Assembly: GCF_023516595.1 (NCBI RefSeq)
Contig: NZ_JAMGBG010000071.1
Coordinates: forward strand, 1 to 56,074
DNA from: Streptomyces neyagawaensis
GTDB taxonomy: Bacteria > Actinomycetota > Actinomycetes > Streptomycetales > Streptomycetaceae
Direction: 5' to 3'
DNA length: 56,074 bases
The notes under the pieces were generated by a model. The model ran no database searches and was not told where the DNA came from. It saw only the letters and a program-made list of their open reading frames with translations. Of the stretch, positions 35,523-43,804 are shown piece after piece. Made by a program: the position numbers and the translations under genes. How positions within the stretch are numbered: the stretch's first letter is position 1; each line of letters begins with the position of its first letter.

Positions 35523-35582
35523 GCCTCCGCCTTCCCTCAGTCTTCCCTCAATGGGCAACCCAGCCACCGTACTCCCCGAGGT

Positions 35583-36038
35583 CTACTGCTCCTCGGGCAG
35601 CTCACCCACCCTGTTCTCCCACTTGGTGGAGAGCACGATCGTCGTACGGGTCCGGGAGACGCCCTTCGTGCCGGACAGCCGGCGGATCGTCTTCTCCAGG
35701 CCGTCGACGTCGGTGGCGCGCACCTTGAGCATGAAGGAGTCGTCGCCGGCGATGAACCAGCAGTCCTCGATCTCGTCGAGGTCACGCAGCCGGTTCGCCA
35801 CGTCCTCGTGGTCGGCGGCGTCGGAGAGCGAGATCCCGATGAGCGCGATCACGCCGAGGCCGAGGGAGGCCGCGTCGACGGTGGCGCGATAGCCGGTGAT
35901 GACACCGGCGGCCTCCAGCCGGTTGATGCGGTCGGTGACACTGGGTCCCGACAGGCCGACGAGGCGCCCCAGCTCCGCGTAGGAGGCCCGGCCGTTCTCC
36001 CTCAGGGCCTGGATGAGCTGCCTGTCCACCGCGTCCAT
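35583..36038 (-). CDS. Lrp/AsnC-family regulator
   Basis: A 151-residue regulator. The N-terminal helix-turn-helix (MDAVDRQLIQALRENGRASY, AELGRLVGLSGPSVTDRINR) is typical, followed by the RAM/AsnC ligand domain (DCWFIAGDDSFMLKVRA). It sits between ubiX and mqnE on the same strand. Three direct repeats of GAGTTGCT lie 24-59 bases upstream of its start and may be its autoregulatory sites. Control of menaquinone genes is possible from position only. Confidence 0.93.
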   Translation of the reverse strand: MDAVDRQLIQALRENGRASYAELGRLVGLSGPSVTDRINRLEAAGVITGYRATVDAASLGLGVIALIGISLSDAADHEDVANRLRDLDEIEDCWFIAGDDSFMLKVRATDVDGLEKTIRRLSGTKGVSRTRTTIVLSTKWENRVGELPEEQ

Positions 36039-36061
36039 GCGATCGGTTGCCTTCCACTGAA

Positions 36062-36097
36062 GAGTTGCTTGTCCGGAGTTGCTGATGAGGAGTTGCT
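36062..36097. promoter_or_regulatory. Three direct repeats upstream of the Lrp gene
   Basis: GAGTTGCT at 36062, 36076 and 36090, spaced exactly 14 bases apart. On the minus strand they read AGCAACTC and lie 24-59 bases before the lrp start. They may be a multimeric Lrp-type binding array. Confidence 0.5.
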
Positions 36098-36146
36098 CGG
36101 TGTGATGAGCGTGGTGCGCCGTGCGTGGGGGGTGGGCGGATGCCGC

Positions 36147-36926
36147 TCAGGTGACCCTGGGGGCTGTGGGGGCTGTGGGGGCTGTGGGGGCTGTGGGGGC
36201 CGTCGTACCGGTACCGCTCGTGTCGCTCGGGTCGCTCGTCCCGGAGGGGCGGGATCCGCCGATCTCGCCCTCCCAGCGCCGGTACAGGGTGTGCGGGACG
36301 CCCGCCGCGTCCAGCACCCGCCCGGCCACGAAGTCCACCAGGTCCTGGATGTGCGTGGCCCCGGCGTAGAAGGCCGGGGAGGCGGGCAGTACGGTCGCGC
36401 CCGCGTCGTCCAGGGTCACCAGATGCCGCAGGGTCTGCCCGTTCAGCGGCGTCTCCCGTACGGCGACGACGAGCCGGCGCCGTTCCTTCAGGGTGACGCT
36501 CGCCGCCCGTTGCAGCAGGTCCTTGCTGAGCCCCAGGGCCACGCCCGCGACGCACGCCGTCGACGCGGGGACGATCAGCATGCCCTTGACGGGGTACGAG
36601 CCCGAGGAGGGCCCGGCGGCCAGGTCGCCGGCGCTCCAGTGCCGTACACGGTCGCCGTCGACGTCCACCGGGAACGTGCCGGGTTTGCCGTCGGCGCCGC
36701 GCGACAGCCATTCCCGCAGGTCGTCACGCCAGTGCGCGTCCCGGAACGCGATGCCCGTCTCGTCCAACAGGGTCAGCCGCGAGGCACGGGACACCACGAG
36801 GTCGACGCTTTCGCCCGCGGCGAGGAGCGCGCGCAGTACGGCGGCGGCGTATGGGGTGCCGGATGCGCCGGAGACCCCTACGATCCAAGGCGTACGCGCC
36901 GTCTCTCCTGGCTTGACTCGGTTCAC
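36147..36926 (-). CDS. ubiX: Flavin prenyltransferase (UbiX family; MqnM role)
   Basis: UbiX makes prenylated FMN, the cofactor of UbiD-type decarboxylases. The flavin-binding start is WIVGVSGASGTPYAAAVLRA (14-33), followed by SRASRLTLL and the conserved MLIVPASTACVAGVALGLS and RRLVVAVRETPL segments. Its partner decarboxylase lies at 41.4-42.9 kb. GTG 36926 is the only start that fits. The C-terminus beyond about residue 215 carries an untypical tail ending in five Thr-Ala-Pro repeats encoded by a 9-bp tandem array. It is divergent from a rhomboid gene. Confidence 0.93.
   Translation of the reverse strand: MNRVKPGETARTPWIVGVSGASGTPYAAAVLRALLAAGESVDLVVSRASRLTLLDETGIAFRDAHWRDDLREWLSRGADGKPGTFPVDVDGDRVRHWSAGDLAAGPSSGSYPVKGMLIVPASTACVAGVALGLSKDLLQRAASVTLKERRRLVVAVRETPLNGQTLRHLVTLDDAGATVLPASPAFYAGATHIQDLVDFVAGRVLDAAGVPHTLYRRWEGEIGGSRPSGTSDPSDTSGTGTTAPTAPTAPTAPTAPRVT
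36159..36203. repeat. 9-bp tandem repeat at the 3' end of ubiX
   Basis: Four perfect copies of GGGGGCTGT and one variant. On the minus strand they encode Thr-Ala-Pro five times near the ubiX C-terminus. Confidence 0.95.
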
Positions 36927-37016
36927 GACACCGAGCCTATCCGGCGCCGTGGGGCGGGAACCGGTCAAGGGGGCACGGCCGTTCCACTGAGGGGACGAGA
37001 TGAGTCGGGGGTTGAC

Positions 37017-37640
37017 ATGGCAAGTGGAGTGCGCGGGGCGCTGAGCCCTGATCGGGAGTGGTCGCGCGGGGATCGCGCGAAGGCCGCCGCCAAGCTGATG
37101 GCGGGCTGGGTGGCCCTGCTGTGGATCCTCGAAGTGATCGACGTGGCCAGCGGGAACGCGCTGGACGACTTCGGCATCATGCCGCGGTCGGTGCCCGAAC
37201 TGGTCGACGTCGTGCCCGCGTCGTTCATCCACTTCGGCTTCGGCCATGTCGCGGCCAACAGCGTGCCGCTGCTGGTGCTCGGCTTCCTCGCGGCGCTGGG
37301 CGGGCTGCGCCGGTTCGTCGCGGTCTGCGCGCTGATCATCGTGGCCGACGGTCTGGGCGTGTGGCTGATATCCCCGGACAACACCAACACGGCGGGCGCC
37401 TCCGGCGTCGTCTTCGGCCTCTTCGGCTTCCTCGTCGTCAGCGGCTTCGTGGAGCGCCGGCTGCTGGGGGTCGGGGTGGGGGTGCTGGTCGCGGCCATCT
37501 GGGGCGGCGCGATCCTCGGCGGTATCGCCCCCACCGAGACCGGGATCAGCTGGCAGGGCCACCTGATCGGGTTGGTGACGGGGGTGGTGGCGGCGTTCCT
37601 GTTCCGCCGCCGTCAGCCCCGCGGGGCACTCACGGCGTAG
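37017..37640 (+). CDS. Rhomboid-family intramembrane serine protease
   Basis: A 207-residue protein with about six membrane helices. The rhomboid marks are all present: HVAAN (His77, Asn81) in the second helix, GASG with catalytic Ser129, and the catalytic His182 in WQGHLIGL. It therefore looks active. Substrates are unknown. GGGGG lies before ATG 37017. It is divergent from ubiX, with 90 bases between the starts, and is followed by a lipoprotein gene on the same strand. Confidence 0.92.
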   Translation: MASGVRGALSPDREWSRGDRAKAAAKLMAGWVALLWILEVIDVASGNALDDFGIMPRSVPELVDVVPASFIHFGFGHVAANSVPLLVLGFLAALGGLRRFVAVCALIIVADGLGVWLISPDNTNTAGASGVVFGLFGFLVVSGFVERRLLGVGVGVLVAAIWGGAILGGIAPTETGISWQGHLIGLVTGVVAAFLFRRRQPRGALTA

Positions 37641-37818
37641 GGCGCGCCTTCAGATCCAGCAGACGGAGCAGGAGCCGGGGCGGGGGTCGGAACGGGTCGC
37701 CCCGCAGCGGCGGCAGGGGTACGGCAGCGGGCGTATCTCCGGATGAACGCGGGTGAGCCCGCGTTGACGGCCTGCGCCCCCGGGAGCACCGTGGAGCCCT
37801 GGCCACGGGGGGTGCCCA

Positions 37819-38379
37819 ATGAAGTCGAAGCCTGTCCTGCGCTTACGGCAGCGGTCCGGTCGCTGGTTGTGCGTCGCGGCGCTGTTGGGCGGGTTGTCAC
37901 TCGTCGGCGGCTGCGGCGACTCCCCGGAGGACGAGGACTCGGCCGATGTCGGCACCTCGACGACCGGCGGCCTACTCGACGGCGGCTCGACCGACGGGGG
38001 ATCGACTGACGGGGGATCGACTGACGGCGGATCGACCGACGGCGGTACAGGTGCGGCCGACGGCGGTGACGACGGCGGGTACAACCCGGGGCTCGGGGAG
38101 AACGTGGTCGTGGGACAGGTCCTCGACGAGGCCGGGTCCGCGGTGGAGGGCGTACGCGTCACCTTCTACACGGTGCCGCGCAACGGCTTCTACGAGACCT
38201 ATACGGCAGCCGACGGCACGTACGCCTACAAGCTGCCCGACGGCGTCTATCAGACCTTCGCCTTCTACGGGGACCCCGGGACGGAGCTGGACAACGTGGT
38301 CCCCGTGGACCTGCCGGGAAGCTCGTTCACCGTCCCACCGGACCAGGAGATCAACTTCCTCTGGGCCCCGTACGACTGA
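37819..38379 (+). CDS. Lipoprotein with carboxypeptidase-regulatory-like domain
   Basis: A 186-residue exported protein. The signal ends in the lipobox LVGGC. An acidic spacer carries five Ser-Thr-Asp-Gly-Gly-type repeats (GGSTDGGSTDGG). The C-terminal domain has the beta-sandwich pattern of CarboxypepD_reg/SdrD B modules: VVVGQVLDEAGSAVEGVRVT, then TAADGTYAYKLPDGVY. Such domains give stable surface proteins, not enzymes. ATG 37819 follows GGGGGTG. No partner is evident. Confidence 0.82.
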   Translation: MKSKPVLRLRQRSGRWLCVAALLGGLSLVGGCGDSPEDEDSADVGTSTTGGLLDGGSTDGGSTDGGSTDGGSTDGGTGAADGGDDGGYNPGLGENVVVGQVLDEAGSAVEGVRVTFYTVPRNGFYETYTAADGTYAYKLPDGVYQTFAFYGDPGTELDNVVPVDLPGSSFTVPPDQEINFLWAPYD

Positions 38380-38424
38380 GCGGGGGACGTCCAGGGGGCG
38401 CGTGAGCTAGCGGTGCTCGGCGGT

Positions 38425-39816
38425 TCACAGGACGGTCGCCGCAGTGAGGGCGAGGGACAGCGCCGCCGCACCGGCCGGCCACAGGAGCCGGCGTCGGCGT
38501 TGCGAGGCCATGGCGGAGGCGGCAAGGACCTGGGCGACGACGGCGAGGGCCGTGGCGGCGGCCAGCAGGAGGGCACGGTCGCCACTGCGCTGGGCGAGGA
38601 CCACCTGCCGATTCTGCTCGGCGACGCCCCCCGACCACTCCTTCTCGCCGCTCCGGAGCGCGCTCACGGTGTCCGCGTCCACGCCGTCGGAGAGGGTGGG
38701 CGCCCTGCCCATGTACTCGGCCATGACCCCCATCATGGTCGCGGCCCTGGTCTCGACGGACGCGACCTGGTTCTCCTGCCGGGCGGTCTCGGGGTCGTCG
38801 GCGTCGATCGCTGCGAGTTCGCGGGCGATGCCCTGAGTCGCGGCCCGCAGGGTGGCCTGTCGGGCGGTGTACAGGAACGCCTCACGCAGTTGACCCGCCA
38901 CGACGTTCGTCCTGATCCGGGACGCCTCCCGTGCCGCCTCCGCCTGTGCCCGCTGCTCGCCGCCGGCCGCGTAGGCCTGCCCGAGGGGCAGCAGGAACAG
39001 CAGCACCACCACGAGGAGGTTGAGCCTTGTGCCGAGCCGGGCCTCGGGTGCCGCCGTGGCCGGCTGCGGGATGAACTCCAGCGACCTGATGACCCGGCGG
39101 GCGGCCGAGCCCGGCGGGCGGCGCCATCGCCGGGGCCGCAGGACGTTCGCGGCGACCACGGCGGCGACGACGGCCGCCACCGCGACGGCGACGGAGAGCA
39201 GCGCCCACAGTGCCCAGCGGTCCCCCTCCCGTGACCGTGCCGCCGGATCGAGGGCATAGGCGTCCGGTGACCGGTCCTGGACCTCGGCGAGCCGACGGGG
39301 CACGTCGTAGCCGAGGCGCTCCTGGTAGAGGCTGTCCCTCATGTGGGTGGAGTCGCGCAGCACGAAGGCGGTCTGGGAGGCGATCGTGTACTCGGACGCC
39401 GCGAGCCTCCCGTCGTCCTTGATCGGCCGCAGCAGGTCGGTCCTGGCGCGGGCCGCGGCCACCTGGAACGCCTGCGGTGCCTCGATGCCGTAGACCTGCC
39501 GTACGTGCTCCAGCAGTGCCGCCTGCCGCTCGATGTCCTGGCGCACCGCCGTCTGATAGGCGCCGCCCGCCTGGCTGAACTGCCAGCCGGCTCCCAGGGT
39601 CGCCGCCGCGACGACGGCGATGAGCAGGATCTGGACCCGGATCCGCGGACTGAAACGCGGAGGCGGATCGGGCGGTTCCGGAGGCGTGGGCGCCGGATCG
39701 GGAGGGGCGGGCGACGGCGTGGGACCCGGAGGCGCGGGAGGCGGCGTGGGCCCCGGAGGCGCGGGAGGCGGCGGCGCGGGCGTCGGGTCCGGTGGTGGGG
39801 CCGGGTGCGGGCTCAT
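38425..39816 (-). CDS. Multi-pass membrane protein with proline-rich N-terminus
   Basis: A 463-residue protein. Residues 1-52 are almost only Pro, Ala, Pro-Gly and Thr repeats. About five hydrophobic segments follow: VQILLIAVVAAATLGAGWQF, a helix after DRWALWALLS, LNLLVVVLLFLLPLGQAYAA, and two near the C-terminus. Loops between them are helical and charged, so a sensory or scaffold role is possible. No known domain is recognised. The start overlaps the stop of the upstream lipoprotein gene (ATGA), so the two form an operon and probably work together in the envelope. Confidence 0.75.
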   Translation of the reverse strand: MSPHPAPPPDPTPAPPPPAPPGPTPPPAPPGPTPSPAPPDPAPTPPEPPDPPPRFSPRIRVQILLIAVVAAATLGAGWQFSQAGGAYQTAVRQDIERQAALLEHVRQVYGIEAPQAFQVAAARARTDLLRPIKDDGRLAASEYTIASQTAFVLRDSTHMRDSLYQERLGYDVPRRLAEVQDRSPDAYALDPAARSREGDRWALWALLSVAVAVAAVVAAVVAANVLRPRRWRRPPGSAARRVIRSLEFIPQPATAAPEARLGTRLNLLVVVLLFLLPLGQAYAAGGEQRAQAEAAREASRIRTNVVAGQLREAFLYTARQATLRAATQGIARELAAIDADDPETARQENQVASVETRAATMMGVMAEYMGRAPTLSDGVDADTVSALRSGEKEWSGGVAEQNRQVVLAQRSGDRALLLAAATALAVVAQVLAASAMASQRRRRLLWPAGAAALSLALTAATVL

Positions 39817-40358
39817 GTCGGTTCCCGGCGGTACGTGACCGTGTTGCCGTCCGCGCCGGTCAGGGTGAGTCGGCCGTCCTCCACCTGCCAGGTGTAGGTC
39901 TGGGGGGCGAGTGACGAGGGCGCGTCCGTGTAGTCGTCCTGCGGGGCGCTCGGGTCCTCCTTGGACCGCGTGGCGGTGATGGGCCGCAGCACGAGCGTCG
40001 AGCCGTCGACCCGCGCCGTCCCCTCGGCCACGAAGGTGATCTTGACGGTGCCCTCGGGGACCAGGTAGCTCACGAGGCCCGCGTACTTGTAGCGCCCTCC
40101 GCCGGTGAACCGGTAGGCGATGGTGGCGGTGGAGGTCTTCTCCTCCACGCTGCTCCACGCCCCCACGAGCGCGCCGGGCAACACCTGCCCGTCGTCCTCC
40201 ACCGGTTCGGTGGCGCCGGAGGTGGCTGTGGTGACCGTCCCGGGGCCCCTCCCACCGGAGTCGTCCGGCTCGTCCTCCGAGGAGCACCCCGTGGTGCCGA
40301 GGAGCGATGCCATGACGGTGAGGCCGAGAAGCGCGTCACGCGCCGCTGTCTTCCACAC
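39813..40358 (-). CDS. Lipoprotein, lipocalin-like
   Basis: A 181-residue exported protein. The signal ends in the lipobox LGTTGC. After an acidic linker, the region ALVGAWSSVEEKTSTATIAY and a run of short strands to LTGADGNTVTYRREPT resemble lipocalin-like extracytoplasmic domains, which often start with a G-x-W and end with a TYRRE-like strand. Its four-base overlap with the downstream membrane protein suggests one transcript. Confidence 0.72.
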   Translation of the reverse strand: MWKTAARDALLGLTVMASLLGTTGCSSEDEPDDSGGRGPGTVTTATSGATEPVEDDGQVLPGALVGAWSSVEEKTSTATIAYRFTGGGRYKYAGLVSYLVPEGTVKITFVAEGTARVDGSTLVLRPITATRSKEDPSAPQDDYTDAPSSLAPQTYTWQVEDGRLTLTGADGNTVTYRREPT

Positions 40359-40532
40359 GGGGTCCCCCTGACCCGCACGGACGCCGAGGCGAACGCGCCG
40401 GCGTTGTCAGGAACGTAGCAGCGCGGACGCACACCGCAAGGCCGCGCCGAAGGAACTGGTCCTCGCTACGGAGCCGCGGCCACCGCACCCGGCGGTGGAA
40501 GTCGTATCCGCGGGGGGGGCGTGAGGGTCGTA

Positions 40533-41435
40533 CTAGGGAGTGAGCCCCCGAACCAGAAGATCCAGCAGCGCGCACACGAACAGGGCAATGCCGATGAAGC
40601 CGTTGACGGAGAAGAACGCGCGGTTCAGCCGCGACAGGTCGTGCGGGCGCACGATCGTGTGCTCGTAGACGAAGGCGGCGGCCACGATCAGCAGGCCCAG
40701 CCACAGGAACGCGCCCGCGTCCGTCGCCAGCGCGTACCAGACGAACAACCCCGTCGTCAGGGCGTGGCACACCCGGGCCGCCCACACCGCCGCCGGGATG
40801 CCGAAGCGGGCCGGGACCGACAGGACGCCGGTGTCGCGGTCGGAGTCGACGTCCTGGCAGGCGTAGATGAGGTCGAAGCCGCCGATCCAGACGCCGACGG
40901 CCAGGCCCAGGATCACCGCGTCCCAGGACCACTCGCCGGTGATCGCGAGCCAGCCGCCGACCGGGCCCATCGCCTGGGCGAAGCCCAGGATGGCCTGGGG
41001 GTAGTTCGTGAAGCGTTTGCCGTAGGGGTAGACCACCATCGGGATCACGGCGACGGGTGCCAGCGCCAGGCAGAGCGGGTTCAGGAGCGCCGCCGCGCCC
41101 AGGAAGATCACCAGGGCGATCAGGGCGCCGGTCCAGGCGTGCTTCACCGACACCGCGCCGGTCACCAGCTCGCGGTGCGCGGTGCGCGGGTTCCGCGCGT
41201 CGATCTCGCGGTCGATGATCCGGTTGGCGGCCATCGCGAACGTGCGCAGCCCGACCATGCAGACGGTGACCAGCAGCAGCCGTACCCAGTGGATGTTGCC
41301 GTCCAGCTGGAACATGGCGGTGAGCGCGGCGATGTACGCGAAGGGCAGCGCGAAGATCGAGTGCTCGATCATCACCAGCCGCAGGAACGCCTTGGTCCGG
41401 CCCGGCTGGGGGATCGCCGCCGATGCGCTGCTCAC
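40533..41435 (-). CDS. mqnP: Menaquinone prenyltransferase (UbiA family)
   Basis: A 300-residue polytopic membrane enzyme attaching the polyprenyl chain to the naphthoate ring in the futalosine route. The first Asp-rich motif is seen as NRIIDREID, the second as DLIYACQDVDSDRD; both bind Mg-diphosphate. The start EHSIFALPFAYIAAL is typical of UbiA/MqnP. Its GTG start (41435) overlaps the stop of the UbiD-type decarboxylase gene, so the two are coupled. Confidence 0.95.
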   Translation of the reverse strand: MSSASAAIPQPGRTKAFLRLVMIEHSIFALPFAYIAALTAMFQLDGNIHWVRLLLVTVCMVGLRTFAMAANRIIDREIDARNPRTAHRELVTGAVSVKHAWTGALIALVIFLGAAALLNPLCLALAPVAVIPMVVYPYGKRFTNYPQAILGFAQAMGPVGGWLAITGEWSWDAVILGLAVGVWIGGFDLIYACQDVDSDRDTGVLSVPARFGIPAAVWAARVCHALTTGLFVWYALATDAGAFLWLGLLIVAAAFVYEHTIVRPHDLSRLNRAFFSVNGFIGIALFVCALLDLLVRGLTP

Positions 41436-42889
41436 AGGCCGTACTCCTTCCAGCGCCGGTCGACGAGCGCCGCCGTGGCGGGGTCCGACTCGACCATGTC
41501 GGGCCAGCCGCCGTCCCGGGTGTAGCCCTCCTCGATCCACTTCTTCGTCGCGTCGATGCCGGCCTTGCCGCCCCAGAACTGCTGGTAGGAGGCGTGGTCG
41601 AGGTGGTCCACGGGGCCTTCGACGACGGTGAGGTCGCGGGCGTAGTCCGTGTTGCCGAGGGCCCGCCACGCGACCTCGTGGAGGTCGTGGACGTCGCAGT
41701 CGGAGTCGACGACCACGATCAGCTTCGTCAGGGACATCATGTGGGCGCCCCAGATGGCGTGCATGACCTTCTGCGCGTGCTTCGGGTACTTCTTCTCGAT
41801 CGAGACGATCGCGCAGTTGTGGAAGCCGCCGGCCTCGGGGAGGTGGTAGTCCACGATGTCCGGGACGATGATCTTGAGGAGGGGGAGGAAGAAGCGTTCC
41901 GTCGCGCGGCCCAGCGGTCCGTCCTCCGTCGGGGGGCGGCCGACGACGATCGACTGGAGCAGCGGGCGCTTCCGCATCGTCACACAGTCGATCTTCAGCG
42001 CGGGGAACGGCTCCTGCGGGGTGTAGAAGCCGGTGTGGTCGCCGAAGGGGCCCTCGGGGAGCATCTCGCCGGGCTCCAGCCAGCCCTCGATGACGACCTC
42101 GGCGTTCGCCGGCACCTGCAACGGCACCGTCTTGCAGTCGACCATCTCGATGCGCTTGCCCGCGACGAACCCGGCGAACAGGTACTCGTCGATGTCGCCG
42201 GGCAGCGGTGCCGTGGAGGCGTAGGTCACGGCGGGCGGGCAGCCGAAGGCGATGGCGACCGGCAGCCGTTCGCCGCGCTTGGCGGCCACCTGGTAGTGGT
42301 TGCGGCTGTCCTTGTGGATCTGCCAGTGCATGCCGATGGTGCGCTTGTCGTGGCGCTGGAGGCGGTACAGGCCGAGGTTGCGGACGCCGGTCTCGGGGTG
42401 CTTGGTGTGGGTGAGCCCGAGGTTGAAGAAGGAGCCGCCGTCCTTGGGCCAGGTGAACAGCGCGGGAAGCTGGTCCAGGTCCACGTCGTCGCCCTGGAGG
42501 ACGACCTCCTGCACGGGGGCGCTGTCCGCCTTCACCTTCTTCGGCGGCACATGAACCATCGAGCCGAGCTTCCCGAACGCCTCGCGCACACCCACGAAGC
42601 CCTGCGGCAGCTCCGGCTTGAGCAGCCCGCCGATCTTCTCGCTGATCTCGCCGTACGACTTGAGTCCGAGGGCCTTCAGCAGGCGGCGGTCGGTCCCGAA
42701 GACGTTCATCGCGAGCGGCATGCTCGACCCGCGGACGTTCTCGAAGAGGAGGGCGGGACCGCCGGCCTTGTTGACCCGGTCGACGATCTCCCCGACCTCC
42801 AGATACGGGTCGACCTCGGCCTTGATCCGCTTGAGATCGCCCTCGCGCTCCAGGGCGCGGAGCAGGGAGCGAAGATCGTCGTAAGCCAT
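41432..42889 (-). CDS. mqnL: Menaquinone biosynthesis decarboxylase (UbiD family)
   Basis: A 485-residue UbiD-type enzyme that should remove the ring carboxylate during futalosine-route menaquinone synthesis, using prenyl-FMN supplied by the UbiX protein. Family features include the N-terminal MAYDDLRSLLRALEREGDL, GPFGDHTGFYTP (conserved Asp, His and Gly of the active-site loop) and the NCAIVSIEKKYPKHAQKV segment. The length fits UbiD. The symbol mqnL follows the use for Streptomyces; ubiD-like is an equally fair label. It is first in a two-gene operon with mqnP. Confidence 0.92.
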   Translation of the reverse strand: MAYDDLRSLLRALEREGDLKRIKAEVDPYLEVGEIVDRVNKAGGPALLFENVRGSSMPLAMNVFGTDRRLLKALGLKSYGEISEKIGGLLKPELPQGFVGVREAFGKLGSMVHVPPKKVKADSAPVQEVVLQGDDVDLDQLPALFTWPKDGGSFFNLGLTHTKHPETGVRNLGLYRLQRHDKRTIGMHWQIHKDSRNHYQVAAKRGERLPVAIAFGCPPAVTYASTAPLPGDIDEYLFAGFVAGKRIEMVDCKTVPLQVPANAEVVIEGWLEPGEMLPEGPFGDHTGFYTPQEPFPALKIDCVTMRKRPLLQSIVVGRPPTEDGPLGRATERFFLPLLKIIVPDIVDYHLPEAGGFHNCAIVSIEKKYPKHAQKVMHAIWGAHMMSLTKLIVVVDSDCDVHDLHEVAWRALGNTDYARDLTVVEGPVDHLDHASYQQFWGGKAGIDATKKWIEEGYTRDGGWPDMVESDPATAALVDRRWKEYGL

Positions 42890-43043
42890 GCGGTCCAGTA
42901 TCCCCGAGGGGCTACCCTGACCCCGTCACGGGGCCCGGCGTAAGGTCATGGCTTTCCGCCGCGCAGGGTCGGCGCCGCACGGCCCCACCGGTCACCACCG
43001 GGTCCGGCGGACGGGCCCACCACCGCTTTCCAGGGGGCGTTCC

Positions 43044-43439
43044 ATGCTCAGGGTGTTGATGTACCTCGTGCCGTTGGCGCTGACCATCTACGCGTTCATC
43101 GACTGTCTCAACACCCCCGAGGACGAGGCGAAGCACCTGCCCAAGATCGCCTGGGTGTTCATCATCCTGCTCTTCTGGATCGTCGGGCCGATCGCGTGGC
43201 TCGCCGCGGGCAAGCTGCGCCACGTCCCCGCGAACGGGCGCACGCCGTCGGAGTGGCACCGCAACCACCGCGTGGAGTATGTCGCCCCCGACGACAATCC
43301 CGAGTTCCTGAAGTCGCTCTCCGAGGAGAACAAGAAGGACGAGTCGCTCCTCAAGAGCTGGGAGGCGGATCTGCGGCGCCGGGAGGAAGAGCTGAAGCGG
43401 CAGGAGCGGGAGAAGCCCGAGAAGGACGGCGAGGAGTAG
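43044..43439 (+). CDS. PLDc_N-type membrane protein
   Basis: A 131-residue protein. Two hydrophobic segments at the N-terminus (MLRVLMYLVPLALTIYAFI and AWVFIILLFWIVGPIAWLA) match the phospholipase-D-nuclease N-terminal domain found alone in many actinobacteria. The C-terminal part is charged and helical, with EENKKDESLLKSWEADLRRR and EEELKRQEREK, perhaps a coiled coil. CAGGGGG precedes ATG 43044. It is divergent from the decarboxylase gene. The function is unknown. Confidence 0.85.
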   Translation: MLRVLMYLVPLALTIYAFIDCLNTPEDEAKHLPKIAWVFIILLFWIVGPIAWLAAGKLRHVPANGRTPSEWHRNHRVEYVAPDDNPEFLKSLSEENKKDESLLKSWEADLRRREEELKRQEREKPEKDGEE

Positions 43440-43804
43440 GGCGGGCGCCTTGTAGCTCGGGGGTGCGCGGTTCGTCGGCGGGTGCGGGTTCGTTGTGGTC
43501 TCTCGCGCAGTTCCCCGCGCCCCTGAAAAGCGACCGGGGCTGCGCCCCGTGCTTTTCAGGACGAAGGGCGGGCCGCAGGCCCGTTCCCTTCAGGGGCGCG
43601 GGGCGGTGACACATGCGGCTCCGCCGCGTGGGCGCGAACAACCCCCACCCACCCGCACCCGCCAACGCCCCCCGGCCCCCACCCCTAAGGCGCCCGGCCC
43701 CGCCCCATTCCCATCCCTTCGGCCCACCCCCATAGACCTTCGGCCGACCCCATCCCCAGCCCCCGCTCCCCACACTGAGGGCAACCAACGGGGAGGGAAG
43801 GCCG
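43440..43804. repeat. Dispersed intergenic element, copy C
   Basis: The clearest part spans 43471-43662. It is the reverse complement of copy B, sharing CTCGCGCAGTTCCCCGCGCC and CCGCGTGGGCGCGAA. It carries nested hairpins: CCTGAAAAGC (43522-43531) with GCTTTTCAGG (43551-43560), and GGGGC/GCCCC inside it. A Pro-codon-like CCCACC run follows, then the ribosome site of the next gene. No ORF is convincing here. Confidence 0.8.

Noticed and set aside
37650..37765. Minus-strand Cys-pair stretch (PYPCRRCGATR and GSCSVCWI) after the rhomboid gene
   Set aside because: It looks like a small zinc ribbon, but no in-frame ATG, GTG or TTG lies close upstream. The nearest start is deep inside the antisense of the lipoprotein gene. 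Worth a homology search, not annotated.
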